Program-made: the position numbers and the translations under genes | Notes under the pieces: generated by a model | Databases searched by the model: none | Told to the model about the DNA's origin: nothing | What the model saw: only the letters and a program-made list of their open reading frames with translations | Assembly (NCBI RefSeq): GCF_004522105.1 | Contig: NZ_SPUJ01000001.1 | Span: forward strand, 806,001 to 870,000 | Direction: 5' to 3' | Length of the DNA stretch: 64,000 nucleotides | Source of the DNA: Nocardioides sp. 1609 | Lineage (GTDB): Bacteria > Actinomycetota > Actinomycetes > Propionibacteriales > Nocardioidaceae | In this document: positions 43,302 through 52,471 of the stretch, piece after piece | How the letters are laid out: each line of letters starts with the position of its first letter | How positions within the stretch are numbered: the stretch's first letter is position 1

Positions 43302-44447
43302 ATGCACCTGTTCAGTCCCTTCGAGGTCCGCGGAGTCCGCGCTCGCAATCGCGTCGTGGTCTCCCCCATGTGGCAATACGCCGGTGTGAACGGCATGCCG
43401 ACCACGACCCACCTGGTTCACCTAGGCAAGCTCGCCGAAGGCGGCGCAGGCATCGTGTTCCAAGAGGGAACGACAGTGGATCGCAGCGGGCGGGGAACAA
43501 CCGGTGACGTAGGACTGTGGAACGACGACGTCATCCCTCATTACGAACGCATCGTGCAGGTCATCCGAGGCGCCGGTGCCGTTGCCGGGGTGCAACTGAT
43601 CCACGCCGGGCCGAAGGCCCGACGCCAGCCACCGTGGGAAGACTCCTCAACCCGCCCACCACATGCCGAGGATTGGCCGGTCTTAGCGCCGAGTGACCTG
43701 CCACCCTCCGGCGCCGACTGGGCGTCACCCCGAGCCATGACGCTCGAGGAGATCCGCTCAACCGTCGACGCTTGGACCCAGGCTGCCCGCCGGGCTGACG
43801 CCGCGGGCTACGAGGTCATCGACGTTCAAGCCGCGCACGGGTACCTTCTCCACGCATTTCTTTCGGACGTCACCAACCTCCGCACCGACCGGTACGGCGG
43901 CTCCGAGGAAAATCGCGAGCGCCTGTTGATGGAAGTCATCGACGGCATCCGATCGGTGTGGCCGGACCACAAGGCGCTGTTCGTTCGGCTCTCGTGTGTT
44001 GATGTGGGCTGGGACATCGAACGCACGGTGTCGCTTGTCGAGCGGCTTCACGCGCGCGGGGTAGACGTCATCGACTGCAGCACCGGCGGCCTCACCGGGA
44101 GACCTGCACCGAGCGCGCTACCGACGTCCTATGGATACCAGGTCAAGTATGCGGGTGAAGTGCGACGCCGGACTGGTGTCCCCACCATGGCCGTCGGCCT
44201 CGTCGTCCATCCGCGACTGGCCGCAGAGATCGTCGCGGGTGGGGACGCGGACCTCGTCGCTCTCGGTCGCGAATTCCTCCGCAATCCGAACTGGACCATC
44301 GATGCCGCCCTTGAGCTCGGCGTCGACGATCCGTACATCTACGCACCGTTGCGCACCGGCCACTGGCTCCGCGCCCGGGACCGGGCTACCGCCCATTTTT
44401 CTCCTTCCACGACCGGGAGCCCCGACCTCCGAGACGGAGAATCATGA
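43302..44447 (+). CDS. NADH:flavin oxidoreductase, Old Yellow Enzyme family (YqjM-like)
   Basis: A 381-aa FMN enzyme that reduces activated C=C bonds. It begins LFSPFEVRGVRARNRVVVSP. Substrate-contacting His residues are in VQLIHAGPKARR and VIDVQAAHGYLLHAFLS; TNLRTDRYGGSEENR and the C-terminal FMN-phosphate site GGDADLVALGREFLRNPNW are typical. The residue after VSPM, normally a redox-tuning Cys in YqjM-type enzymes (SPMC), is Trp here (SPMWQY). Its stop overlaps the next start (ATGA), so it is made with the quinone-reductase-like protein. Confidence 0.9.
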   Translation: MHLFSPFEVRGVRARNRVVVSPMWQYAGVNGMPTTTHLVHLGKLAEGGAGIVFQEGTTVDRSGRGTTGDVGLWNDDVIPHYERIVQVIRGAGAVAGVQLIHAGPKARRQPPWEDSSTRPPHAEDWPVLAPSDLPPSGADWASPRAMTLEEIRSTVDAWTQAARRADAAGYEVIDVQAAHGYLLHAFLSDVTNLRTDRYGGSEENRERLLMEVIDGIRSVWPDHKALFVRLSCVDVGWDIERTVSLVERLHARGVDVIDCSTGGLTGRPAPSALPTSYGYQVKYAGEVRRRTGVPTMAVGLVVHPRLAAEIVAGGDADLVALGREFLRNPNWTIDAALELGVDDPYIYAPLRTGHWLRARDRATAHFSPSTTGSPDLRDGES

Positions 44448-45469
44448 TGCGCGCCGCATGGTACGACGAGCCAGGTCCAGCCCGAGACGTGCTCCACGTA
44501 GGTGACCTACCGAAGCCGGGCGTTGGACCGGGCGAGTTGCTGATCCGTATTCACGCCTCTGGGGTGAACCCGTCAGACTTCAAGCGTCGAGGATTGACAA
44601 ATCCTGGCCACCTACCTACGACTCGCACCATCCCTCACAGCGACGGCGCGGGAGTGGTCGAGGCGGTCGCGCCTGGCGTTGACCCCGCATGGGTCGGGCG
44701 GCGCGTCTGGTTGTGGAACGCAGTGAACCGTAATGGTTACGGGTCGCCCGCCGACGGTGAGACGGGAACAGCGGCCGAGTACGTCGCCATCCCACCGGAG
44801 TTCGTTGCACCCTTGCCCGACGACACCAGCTTCGAGATTGGTGCCTGCTTGGGCGTTCCGGCGTTCACGGCATACGCGGCCGTCCTGGGCGACGGGCAAG
44901 TTGCAGACAGATGGGTACTCGTACAAGGCGGAGCCGGAGCCGTTGGCGAGCTCGCAGTACAGATCGCCGTCGATGCCGGCGCGAAGGTGATCGCCACCGT
45001 TAGCTCGCCAACCAAGGGCAAAAGGGCTCGTGCTGCAGGTGCACACCACGTGGTCGACTACCGCACTGAGGACGTAACGGCCGCAGTGCACAACCTCACC
45101 GCCAGCGGCGTCGACCAAATTGTCGAGGTGGACTTCGCAGCCAACATTCAGCGCGACGCCGACATGATCGCAAACTACGGGACCATCACGAGCTACTCGT
45201 CCACATCCGACCCTCGGCCGGTACTCCCCTACTACGACCTCCAGTTCAAGGCCGTCACCGTGCGCACCATTCAAGTGTTCACGATGCCCTCGGCGGACCG
45301 CCGCCGGGCGGCAGCTGCAATTGTGGACCTACTGGCGGCAGACCGTCTTCGCCCCACCATCGCTGCGACCTACACGCTCGGGGAGATCAGCGCGGCGCAC
45401 GAACATGCCGAGCGTGGGGCCGACGGTCAGGTTGTACTGACCATCGGCCCCGAAGGGGCGCAAAGTTGA
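44444..45469 (+). CDS. NADPH:quinone reductase-like MDR oxidoreductase
   Basis: A 341-aa zinc-independent medium-chain dehydrogenase/reductase. The N-terminal GroES-like half has GELLIRIHASGVNPSDFKRR and IPHSDGAGVVEAVAPGVD; no catalytic Cys/His zinc ligands are present. The Rossmann half has LVQGGAGAVGELAVQIAVDA (coenzyme motif GGAGAVG) and HHVVDYRTEDV. Relatives reduce quinones or enones with NADPH. It is coupled by a 4-base overlap to the Old Yellow Enzyme, so the two probably act on the same unsaturated or quinone-like compound. Confidence 0.88.
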   Translation: MMRAAWYDEPGPARDVLHVGDLPKPGVGPGELLIRIHASGVNPSDFKRRGLTNPGHLPTTRTIPHSDGAGVVEAVAPGVDPAWVGRRVWLWNAVNRNGYGSPADGETGTAAEYVAIPPEFVAPLPDDTSFEIGACLGVPAFTAYAAVLGDGQVADRWVLVQGGAGAVGELAVQIAVDAGAKVIATVSSPTKGKRARAAGAHHVVDYRTEDVTAAVHNLTASGVDQIVEVDFAANIQRDADMIANYGTITSYSSTSDPRPVLPYYDLQFKAVTVRTIQVFTMPSADRRRAAAAIVDLLAADRLRPTIAATYTLGEISAAHEHAERGADGQVVLTIGPEGAQS

Positions 45470-45497
45470 TCTGCAGCTCGCCGCCACCCGGTGCCGA

Positions 45498-46613
45498 TCA
45501 GGCCACAATGGTCTCTAGCTCAACGGACTCGATGCCGACTGCCTTGCTGACTGGGGCATTCGTGAGATGACCCGCGTGGGTATTGAGGCCAGAGGCGAGG
45601 CTGTGGTCGTCGCGCACGGCCTGCTGCCAGCCCTTGTTCGCCAGAGCCACGAGGTAGGGCAGCGTGGCGTTGGTGAGGGCGTAGGTCGAGGTGTTCGGCA
45701 CTGCGCCAGGCATGTTGGCCACGCAGTAGAAGACCGAGTCGTGCACCTCGAAGGTCGGGTCGTCATGCGTCGTAGCGTGCGAATCTTCGAAGCACCCGCC
45801 CTGGTCGATAGCGATGTCGACGAGCACCGAGCCAGGCTTCATCCGCGAGACCAACGCGTTGCTGACAAGCTTCGGTGCAGCAGCGCCAGGGATCAGGACG
45901 GCGCCGATCACCAAGTCGGCCTCCATCACCTGTTGTTCGATAGCGAGCCTGGACGAGGCCAACCCGCGAACGCGGTTGTTGTAACGCCAGTACGACATGC
46001 GCAGCTTGTCGAGGTCGGTGTCGAGCAGCGTTACGTCGGCACCCATGCCGAGGGCGATGTTGGCGGCGTTCTGTCCCGAGGCGCCGGCGCCGATGACGAC
46101 GACCTTGGCGTTTGCTACACCACCTACTCCCCCCATGAGTACGCCGCGACCGCCATTTGCCTTGAGCAGGGCGTGCGCACCAACTTGCGGGGCGAGGCAG
46201 CCTGCGACCTCCGACATCGGGTACAGCAGCGGCAGCCCGCCCGAGGGCAGTTGAACTGTCTCGTAGGCGATCGCGGTGATCTTACGTCTGATCAGTTCCT
46301 GAGTCAGGGGCCGGTTGGCAGCGAGGTGAAGGTAAGTGAAGAGGGTCTGCCCTTCACGCATCCGCGCGTACTCATCTTCAACCGGCTCCTTGACCTTCAA
46401 GATCATCTCGGCGGTTCCCCACACGTCGTCGGCAGTGTCGAGCAACTTGGCACCCGCCGAAACGAATTGCTCATCGAGGATCTGCGAGCCCTCGCCTGCT
46501 GTCTTCTCTACGAAGACCTCATGGCCGTGCTGGACAAGTTCGTGCACACCGATCGGCGTCAATGCCACGCGGTACTCGCGATTCTTGATTTCCTTGGGTA
46601 CGCCAACTCGCAT
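45498..46613 (-). CDS. ald: alanine dehydrogenase
   Basis: A 371-aa L-alanine dehydrogenase (alanine + NAD to pyruvate + ammonia). It begins MRVGVPKEIKNREYRVALTP. Catalytic residues known from the M. tuberculosis enzyme align exactly: Lys 75 (LKVKEP), His 96 (YLHLAA) and Asp 270 (VDIAIDQGG). The NAD-binding loop is VVIGAGASGQNAANIALGMG (about 173-192), with acidic Asp 198 for NAD preference. Length is the family norm. It is divergent from an Lrp/AsnC gene, the usual arrangement in actinobacteria, and probably lets the cell use alanine, perhaps released by the nearby peptidases. Confidence 0.96.
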   Translation of the reverse strand: MRVGVPKEIKNREYRVALTPIGVHELVQHGHEVFVEKTAGEGSQILDEQFVSAGAKLLDTADDVWGTAEMILKVKEPVEDEYARMREGQTLFTYLHLAANRPLTQELIRRKITAIAYETVQLPSGGLPLLYPMSEVAGCLAPQVGAHALLKANGGRGVLMGGVGGVANAKVVVIGAGASGQNAANIALGMGADVTLLDTDLDKLRMSYWRYNNRVRGLASSRLAIEQQVMEADLVIGAVLIPGAAAPKLVSNALVSRMKPGSVLVDIAIDQGGCFEDSHATTHDDPTFEVHDSVFYCVANMPGAVPNTSTYALTNATLPYLVALANKGWQQAVRDDHSLASGLNTHAGHLTNAPVSKAVGIESVELETIVA

Positions 46614-46753
46614 CTCGAATTCCTCCAGCGCTCAGTAGTTGTGTCCACCTTGTTGCTGAGAGCCTCGGTGTCGGTAGCAGGTCTGCACGTCATACGTGAT
46701 CGGCCGGATTTGTCGCATCTTCTGCAGTGTCGGTCGCCCCGAGGAGCTCGGGG
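46614..46753. promoter_or_regulatory. divergent ald/Lrp promoter region
   Basis: A 140-base interval between the alanine dehydrogenase and Lrp-type genes. In related bacteria the Lrp-type protein binds here to switch on ald in response to alanine. I do not see a clean palindrome. Confidence 0.35.
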
Positions 46754-47233
46754 ATGAAGGATGAGCGACTCAGTTACCACGGAGCACAGCTCGATGTCGT
46801 CGACCAGCAAATCCTTAGCGAGCTTTCGGCCGATGCTCGGATCCCGAATAAGTTGCTCGCCGAGCGTGTCGGTGTAGCGCCATCCACGTGCTCGATGCGT
46901 TTGCGCCGGCTGGTGCGCATCGGTGCCATTCGCGGGCACCACGCCGATGTGGATCCGGTGGCTTTGGGCAGGCCGTTGCAGGCCATCATTGCTGTACGGG
47001 TTCAGCCGGCGGCGCGGCCTCGCATCGGTGCACTGAGTGCACGGTTGGCACGCCTTCCCGGTGTCCTCAACGTCTTCTTCGTTGCCGGGGCCGAGGACTT
47101 CCTCATCCAGGTAGCAGCAGGTTCGACGGAGGAACTCCGTCACTTCGTTGCCGATAACTTGAGTGGTTCGCGGGAGTTCACATCCACTCAGACCAGCCTG
47201 GTCTTCGAGCACGTGCGTGGGCAAGACCGCTGA
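46754..47233 (+). CDS. Lrp/AsnC-family regulator of alanine dehydrogenase
   Basis: A 159-aa Lrp-type protein from ATG 46754; the frame extends to 46727 but the first residues are not conserved in the family. HTH: LDVVDQQILSELSADARIPN, KLLAERVGVAPSTCSMRLRR. The RAM effector domain follows (LQAIIAVRVQPAARPRIGAL, then GVLNVFFVAGAEDFLIQVAA). Its divergent placement next to ald fits the known AldR-type regulator of alanine catabolism. Confidence 0.92.
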   Translation: MKDERLSYHGAQLDVVDQQILSELSADARIPNKLLAERVGVAPSTCSMRLRRLVRIGAIRGHHADVDPVALGRPLQAIIAVRVQPAARPRIGALSARLARLPGVLNVFFVAGAEDFLIQVAAGSTEELRHFVADNLSGSREFTSTQTSLVFEHVRGQDR

Positions 47234-47479
47234 CAGTTGAGGACACCTGCAGATTGCATGAAGCTCGGCAGGTCGACCTAATCGTCGAAGCCGGGCACGC
47301 GCGTGGTCACCCAAGAACCCGTGGCCGTAATGCGCCACCGACCTACCCGTTGCCACGACCCACTGGTCAGATGTACGGAGCCAACGGCCGGCGCGGTCGA
47401 TGTGCTCATTGACAGCCGACGGGACGCCGGCTTGGGGTCGGCGGCGCAGCTCTGAACTCATTAGCTGAGCCAGGTGGGC
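47234..47479. other. intergenic before the insertion-sequence debris
   Basis: No supported gene. A frame on the opposite strand that runs through this region and the Lrp gene is a shadow. Confidence 0.35.
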
Positions 47480-47960
47480 GTGATTGAATCACCCTGGGTT
47501 TTCCGGAGGCTCTGGTGTGTCCTGGGTTCCACGGCGTCTGAGTTTCTGGATTCTGGTGCCTGACGCCAGGAAAAACTTGATGGGACGACAGGGCTACTCG
47601 GTCGAGTTCCGACGCAAGGTCTTGACCTGCTCGCTGCAGGACGCAGCGTCGCGCACGACCTCGATATTAGCGACCAGACGATCTACAACTGGCGACGCCA
47701 AGACCGCATCGACCGCGGCCTTCAAACGGGACTGAGCACCGCCAGGACGGGCGACACGGCGGCGCTCCCCCTGCCCCCCGGCGCGCGGGTCATCGCTGGT
47801 CAGGGCGAAGAAACGGATCCGCGAGCTCGAGACCGAGCTCGCAGTCAGCCAGCGTGCCGTCGAGCTGCTCAAGGAGGACGCCAGCCCAAAAGGCGGTACG
47901 CGGCCGTCAGGGTGATGGCCGCGGAGAAACTCCCAGTTCAGGTCGCCTGCCGCACCACAG
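47480..47960 (+). mobile_element. IS3-family insertion sequence remnant
   Basis: From ATG 47580 the frame reads MGRQGYSVEFRRKVL, then a one-base loss moves coding to the next frame with DLLAAGRSVAHDLDISDQTI and YNWRRQDRIDRG, the OrfA helix-turn-helix. Further on, RYAAVRVMAAEKLPVQVACR matches the start of OrfB. The DDE core is gone. The upstream 100 bases look like the usual leader, with the left end perhaps near 47480. A dead element. Confidence 0.65.
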
Positions 47961-48010
47961 CGAGCCCCGCGACCTCGACCGTTCCCGACGCCACTCCCAC
48001 AGGAGACCTG

Positions 48011-48320
48011 ATGACCGACATGCTCGCTGCCCGACTCCACGAGATCGGCGGGGAGATGAAACTCGAGCGCGTGCCGCGCCCCGAGCCCCGTTCCACCGAC
48101 GTCGTCGTGTAGGTCAAGGCCTGCAACATCGTCCCCAACCTCAAGAACGTCCTCGCGACCTACGCCGAGTGGTTCCCCTACCTCCCGCTGCCTCAGTTCC
48201 CCGCGATCTTCGGCCTGGACAGCGCAGGCGTCGCACCCAGGTCGGCGAGCACGTCACCGACGTGGCAGTCGGCGACCGCGTCTACGTCAACCCGGGCCTG
48301 TCGTGCGACAGTGCCGGGGC
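48011..48320 (+). pseudogene. alcohol dehydrogenase gene fragment
   Basis: The frame from ATG 48011 gives MTDMLAARLHEIGGEMKLER, VPRPEPRSTDVVV, a stop (TAG), then VKACNIVPNLKNVLATY and LPLPQFPAIFGLDSAGV. A frameshift leads to QVGEHVTDVAVGDRVYVNPG. This is the N-terminal GroES-like half of a medium-chain alcohol dehydrogenase with one nonsense and one frameshift mutation. It ends abruptly at the IS110 remnant, whose insertion or a later deletion removed the rest. Confidence 0.65.
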
Positions 48321-48830
48321 TCTCCAGAGGACGCATCCAGTGGTGCGGTGCCGGTCCATGAGGCCAAGCGGTTGCGGTCAGCGAATCGGGTGACGTCGCC
48401 GACGTCGGCCAGGATCCGGGCGGCGCCGTCCGGGCCGACGCCGTAGCGGCTCATCAACGACGACCCGCGGTCCCGTACCGCGGTGGCTTGTTCTGCCTTG
48501 ATCGCCTTGAGCCGTCGGACGGTGCTCACGAGGTCCTCGATCAGCTCGGCCACCATGCGGCGGCGGGTCTTGCCGGCGATGTCGCCGGGTCGCACGGTGG
48601 CGAGGACCTCCTTACACATGACGGGGCCTGTTGGGCGGACAGGTCCTTCTTCTTCGCCCGGGCACCAACTCGGCTAGGGAGCCGGTGGATCCGGTTCACG
48701 GTCCGTATCCGCAGACGCGAAAGCTCGTCGCGTCGGTCGCAAAGCATCCGGATCGCCTCCAGATCAGCGACTTCAGCCAGGGTGAGTAGTCCGTCACGGT
48801 GCTCGGAGCTGACCGCGACTATGCAGCTAG
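48310..48830 (-). mobile_element. IS110-family transposase remnant
   Basis: On the minus strand, a frame to 48619 gives KEVLATVRPGDIAGKTRRRM and YGVGPDGAARILADVGDVTR, then RFADRNRLASWTGTAPLDAS, the C-terminal transposase_20 domain of IS110 elements. Upstream in another frame is LCDRRDELSRLRIRTVNRIH, the middle part of the same protein. The N-terminal DEDD catalytic domain and the last residues are missing. Truncated and frameshifted. Confidence 0.7.
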
Positions 48831-48859
48831 AGCCGCGTCCAGTCGACTAGCACCTGCCG

Positions 48860-48990
48860 CCTTGGTGACCCATCTCAACCCGTCATATCTGTCCGACATG
48901 TCCACATCGAGGTTGGCACAGATCAGCGTGGCGAGACCCGGTCGCCTGGCGTTCCTTTCAGGTCAGGTCAGCGGTGCTACCGATCACGAC
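48860..48990 (+). pseudogene. possible RidA-family gene fragment
   Basis: About 35 codons (VTHLNPSYLSDMSTSRLAQI, SVARPGRLAFLSGQVS) recall the N-terminal strand pair of RidA/YjgF proteins, where a Ser-Gly-Gln follows a hydrophobic strand. Similarity stops after the Gly-Gln-Val. If right, it is another truncated gene in this debris. Confidence 0.35.
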
Positions 48991-49160
48991 ATGACTGGCT
49001 AAGGACGTTGCGAAGCACGAGGTCGTAGCCTCGACAACCCGTTCTTGCAGGAGCTGCTCGAGCGAGTCGCGGCGGGCCGTTGCCGCCCCTCGCGCAGCTC
49101 GGCCGCCAGGCGCCCACGGGCGACCGGCTACCGGATGTGACCCAGACCGACACCGGGCGC

Positions 49161-49185
49161 GGCGGCGGCTTCCCGCGCCGCCGCC
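49161..49185 (-). terminator. hairpin terminator downstream of the molybdenum hydroxylase operon
   Basis: GGCGGCGGC (49161-49169) pairs perfectly with GCCGCCGCC (49177-49185). It lies about 40 bases past the stop of the large-subunit gene on the minus strand. Very stable, no T-tract. Confidence 0.6.
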
Positions 49186-49223
49186 CCGGTGCCACCCCAC
49201 ACTGACGCGGGCGAAGCGCTCGT

Positions 49224-51491
49224 TCAGGCGTCACGCATGATGAGGTCGCGGGTGATTGGTAGATCGCGGAACCGTCGTCCGGTGGCGTGTGCAACGGCAT
49301 TAGCGATTGCGGCGGTCATGCCGGTCATGGGCGTTTCCCCGAACCCCCTTGCTCCTAGCGCAGTACTGGTTGGGTCGGGCTTGTCCAAGAACTCGATTTG
49401 CATGTTGGGGACGTCGGCGTTGACGGGCATGAGGTAGTCGGACAGGTTTGTGTTCATCATTTGTCCCAGGTTGCGGTCTACGACTGTGTGTTCCATGAGT
49501 GCGTAGCCGATTGCGAAGATGATGCCGCCGATGGCTTGGCTCCGGGCCGTCATGTGGTTGAGCACGGTCCCGGTGTCGTAGACGCCGACCACTCTGCGTA
49601 CGCGAATGCTGCCGAGGTGGGGCTCGATGCCGACTTCGACGAAGGATGCACCCACCGAGAAGCCCTCTCTCGTGGCGACAGGCTCACCGGTGATCTCGAT
49701 CGGTCGTCCGAGGGCACGCATTGCATCACGGATGGGCCATCGGCGACGGGGGTTGTCACGCGAGACGAGGGATCCCTCGACGGCCATGACACCGTCGGGT
49801 TCGAGTCCTGCGAGCGGTCCACCCGGGTAGCCCACAGCGAAGGAGATGAGCTCGTCGCGCGCTTGTCGGCAGACACGAGCCACCACACTGCCGACGCTTG
49901 GCACGGTCGCTGACTGCCCCGAGTTACCAGCCGGTGGCAATGTGGTGTCCCCGAGCTCGAAGGAGACCGATTGCATCGTGAGACCGAGCTCCTGGGCGGC
50001 GATCTGAGTCATCACCGTGTAGGTGCCGGTGCCGAGGTCCTGCGTGCCGGAGCGCACGACTGCTGTGCCGTTCCTAGAGAGCAGCACCGAGGCAGTTGAC
50101 CCCGGTCGTGCGCCCGAGGTGTGGGCAGATGTAGCCATCCCCCAGCCAAGGATCTCCGACCCGTCGCGCATCGACCCCGGGACGGGGTTACGTCGAGACC
50201 AGCCGAACAGCCGCGATCCGCGCTCGTAGCACTCGAGCAGGTAGCGACTCCCCCAGGGTTCGCCAGTCATCGGGTTGACAGCGGTCTCGTTTCGCCGGCG
50301 CAGCTCGATTGGGTCCAGGCCGAGTTCGTCGCTGAGCTCGTCCAGCGCGCACTCCAGTCCGTGGCTGGCCACGACCTCCGGCGAACGCATGAAGCACTGC
50401 GCGGGAAGGTCAAGGTCGACGACACGCTGCTGCGAAACAAGGTTCGGGATGGCGTAAGTCATCCGGGTGGCCTCGCTGCTGCTGAAAACGGCGCGAATCG
50501 GTCGGGTGGTCTGCTGCGTCGTCACGTGTTCCACCGCCACTAGTTGCCCGTCGCGCCGAGCCCCCAGCTTGATGCGCTGGGTGCTCACCGCACGGTGTCC
50601 ACTCGAGGTGTACATCTGGGCGCGGGACAGAGTCAGCTTGACCGGTCGGCCAACCTGCCGGGCGACCGCCGCCGTGAGGATCGTGTGGGGCCACACCGGC
50701 CCCTTGCTTCCAAAGCCACCCCCGAGAAACGGGCTGCGTACCCGGACGTCGTCGAGGGAGACCGATAACGCAGCAGCCAGCGCCGCCCGCGTCTGACTTA
50801 TGCTCTGCGTCGAGTCGTACACCGTGAGCCGACGACCTTCCCAAACGGCAACGGTTGACGACGGCTCCATCGGATTGTGGTGGTGCATTGGATTCGTGTA
50901 CTCGGCCTCGAGGCGGACCGCAGCCTGCGCCATCCCTGCGTCCACGTCACCGCGTCGATAGTCGTTGGGGCCGTCGAGGCCATCGGGGGGTACGACCGAT
51001 CTGTCCAGCCCTGCGAAGAAGTCGACGTCGTGTGGAAGCGGGTCGTAAGTGACCTCGACCAGGCTCGCGGCGTCCTGCGCCTGCGCGAGGGTACGAGCGA
51101 CTACCAGAGCTACCGGTTGGCCGTGGTGATGAATCTGATCGTTCTGCAATGGCAGGAAGCCCTTGATGAACAAGGTCTGCGGCGGCGGAATAGCCACTCG
51201 GGGCATGTTCAGATGGGTGAAGACGGCGATCACGCCTTCTGCGGACTCTGCAGCTGTCGTGTTCATTGCGGCGATCCGGCCACGCGGGATCGTACTCATG
51301 GTCAGAAAGCCATGCACGACACCGTTGACACGCGCATCCGCGGCGTACGTCGCCTCCCCTGTCACCTTCGCGCGACCGTCAGTCCTAGGGACGGGCTGGC
51401 CGACAATCGAGTGCCCTCGGCGGCGTAGACGGCGTCTCGCCAGAGCCTCCACGGCTCCGCTACTTTTCCCGACAACGCTCTTACCGCTCAC
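49224..51491 (-). CDS. molybdenum hydroxylase large subunit (PaoC-like, xanthine/aldehyde oxidase family)
   Basis: A 755-aa molybdopterin-cytosine-dinucleotide subunit. Early parts are VPRTDGRAKVTGEATYAADA and IVGQP. The active-site region has SPFLGGGFGSKGPVWPHTIL, LTLSRAQMYTSSGHRAVSTQ and PAQCFMRSPEVVASHGLECA. The catalytic Glu is expected in LGARGFGETPMTGMTAAIAN near the C-terminus. Organisation and sequence are closest to periplasmic aldehyde oxidoreductase PaoC (YagR). It oxidises aldehydes or N-heterocycles by hydroxylation. The start at 51491 overlaps the stop of the FAD-subunit gene by 4 bases. Confidence 0.92.
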   Translation of the reverse strand: MSGKSVVGKSSGAVEALARRRLRRRGHSIVGQPVPRTDGRAKVTGEATYAADARVNGVVHGFLTMSTIPRGRIAAMNTTAAESAEGVIAVFTHLNMPRVAIPPPQTLFIKGFLPLQNDQIHHHGQPVALVVARTLAQAQDAASLVEVTYDPLPHDVDFFAGLDRSVVPPDGLDGPNDYRRGDVDAGMAQAAVRLEAEYTNPMHHHNPMEPSSTVAVWEGRRLTVYDSTQSISQTRAALAAALSVSLDDVRVRSPFLGGGFGSKGPVWPHTILTAAVARQVGRPVKLTLSRAQMYTSSGHRAVSTQRIKLGARRDGQLVAVEHVTTQQTTRPIRAVFSSSEATRMTYAIPNLVSQQRVVDLDLPAQCFMRSPEVVASHGLECALDELSDELGLDPIELRRRNETAVNPMTGEPWGSRYLLECYERGSRLFGWSRRNPVPGSMRDGSEILGWGMATSAHTSGARPGSTASVLLSRNGTAVVRSGTQDLGTGTYTVMTQIAAQELGLTMQSVSFELGDTTLPPAGNSGQSATVPSVGSVVARVCRQARDELISFAVGYPGGPLAGLEPDGVMAVEGSLVSRDNPRRRWPIRDAMRALGRPIEITGEPVATREGFSVGASFVEVGIEPHLGSIRVRRVVGVYDTGTVLNHMTARSQAIGGIIFAIGYALMEHTVVDRNLGQMMNTNLSDYLMPVNADVPNMQIEFLDKPDPTSTALGARGFGETPMTGMTAAIANAVAHATGRRFRDLPITRDLIMRDA

Positions 51492-52471
51492 GGCCTACCT
51501 CCCAGGTTCAGCAGCGCATCGGTCAGCGCTCTTTGTACGAGTTCAACCTTGAAAGCGTTGTGCTCACGCGGCACCGCCCCCCGCACCAACTCCCGGCCGG
51601 CAGCGGCGCAACTAGCACGGGTCAAGCGCTGTCCGATGAGCTCGCGCTCGGCTGATCGCGATCGCCATGGCCGCGTGCCGACGCCGCCGAACGCCAGGCG
51701 CACGGCCTGGACCCGGTCGCCGTTCATCTGCAAGGCAACAGCAACCGAGACAGTGGCGAACTCGAATGACGCCCTCTCGCGCAACTTCAGGTACGACGAA
51801 CGAGCGGCCAGGCGGTCGGCCGGGATCTCAACCGACGTGATCAAGTCGCCAGATCGCATCACCGTTTCGCGGTTGGGAGTGTTGCCGGGCAGAAGGTAGA
51901 AGTCTTCGATTGGAACGACTCGACGCCCGTCCTTCCCCGTCACCACGACGCTTGCGTCCACGGCGAGTAGCGCGACGGCCAGGTCGGAGGGCTGAACAGC
52001 GATGCACTGGCTGCTGCCCCCGAGGACGGCGTGCATCCGGTTTTCGCCCTCGATTGCAGAACAGCCAGAACCAGGGTCGCGCTTGTTGCAGGGCGAACCG
52101 GGGTCTCGGAAGTACCAACATCTCGTTCGCTGCAGCAAGTTGCCACCAATCGTGGCCATGTGCCGGATCTGCGGCGAGGCGCTCGCTTCGAGCGCCTGGG
52201 AGACAACCGGTGCGCTGCGGCGGACCATCGTGTTGGCGGCAACATCGCTCATGCGCGCCAGCGCGCCTACCTCTAGCCGTCCTGCGCGTTGCTTGATTTC
52301 TGAGATGGGGAGTTGGCTGATATCGACGAGGCGGTCGGCACTCTCCATGCCGTCCTTGAGCAGATTCAAGATATCGGTGCCGCCAGCGATGTAGTTCCCT
52401 GCGGGCGCATCAGAGACCAAGGTCCGCGCCTCATTGACACTGCGAGCTCGCACGTACTCGAACGGCCTCAT
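51488..52471 (-). CDS. molybdenum hydroxylase FAD subunit with extra iron-sulfur cluster (PaoB-like)
   Basis: A 327-aa FAD-binding subunit starting at ATG 52471, which overlaps the iron-sulfur subunit stop. The FAD site reads GNYIAGGTDILNLLKDGMES and QIRHMATIGGNLLQRTRCWY. Between these and the C-terminal half lies the Cys-rich insertion RCWYFRDPGSPCNKRDPGSG followed by CSA, the [4Fe-4S] insertion characteristic of PaoB (YagS) and 4-hydroxybenzoyl-CoA reductase-type subunits. A long 5' frame to 52816 overlaps the neighbour and is a shadow. Confidence 0.91.
   Translation of the reverse strand: MRPFEYVRARSVNEARTLVSDAPAGNYIAGGTDILNLLKDGMESADRLVDISQLPISEIKQRAGRLEVGALARMSDVAANTMVRRSAPVVSQALEASASPQIRHMATIGGNLLQRTRCWYFRDPGSPCNKRDPGSGCSAIEGENRMHAVLGGSSQCIAVQPSDLAVALLAVDASVVVTGKDGRRVVPIEDFYLLPGNTPNRETVMRSGDLITSVEIPADRLAARSSYLKLRERASFEFATVSVAVALQMNGDRVQAVRLAFGGVGTRPWRSRSAERELIGQRLTRASCAAAGRELVRGAVPREHNAFKVELVQRALTDALLNLGGRP

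Noticed and set aside
45567-46757. 396-aa plus-strand open frame
   Set aside because: Antisense to alanine dehydrogenase, whose catalytic residues are all intact.
46559-47461. 300-aa minus-strand open frame
   Set aside because: Antisense to the Lrp-type gene and low in protein character.
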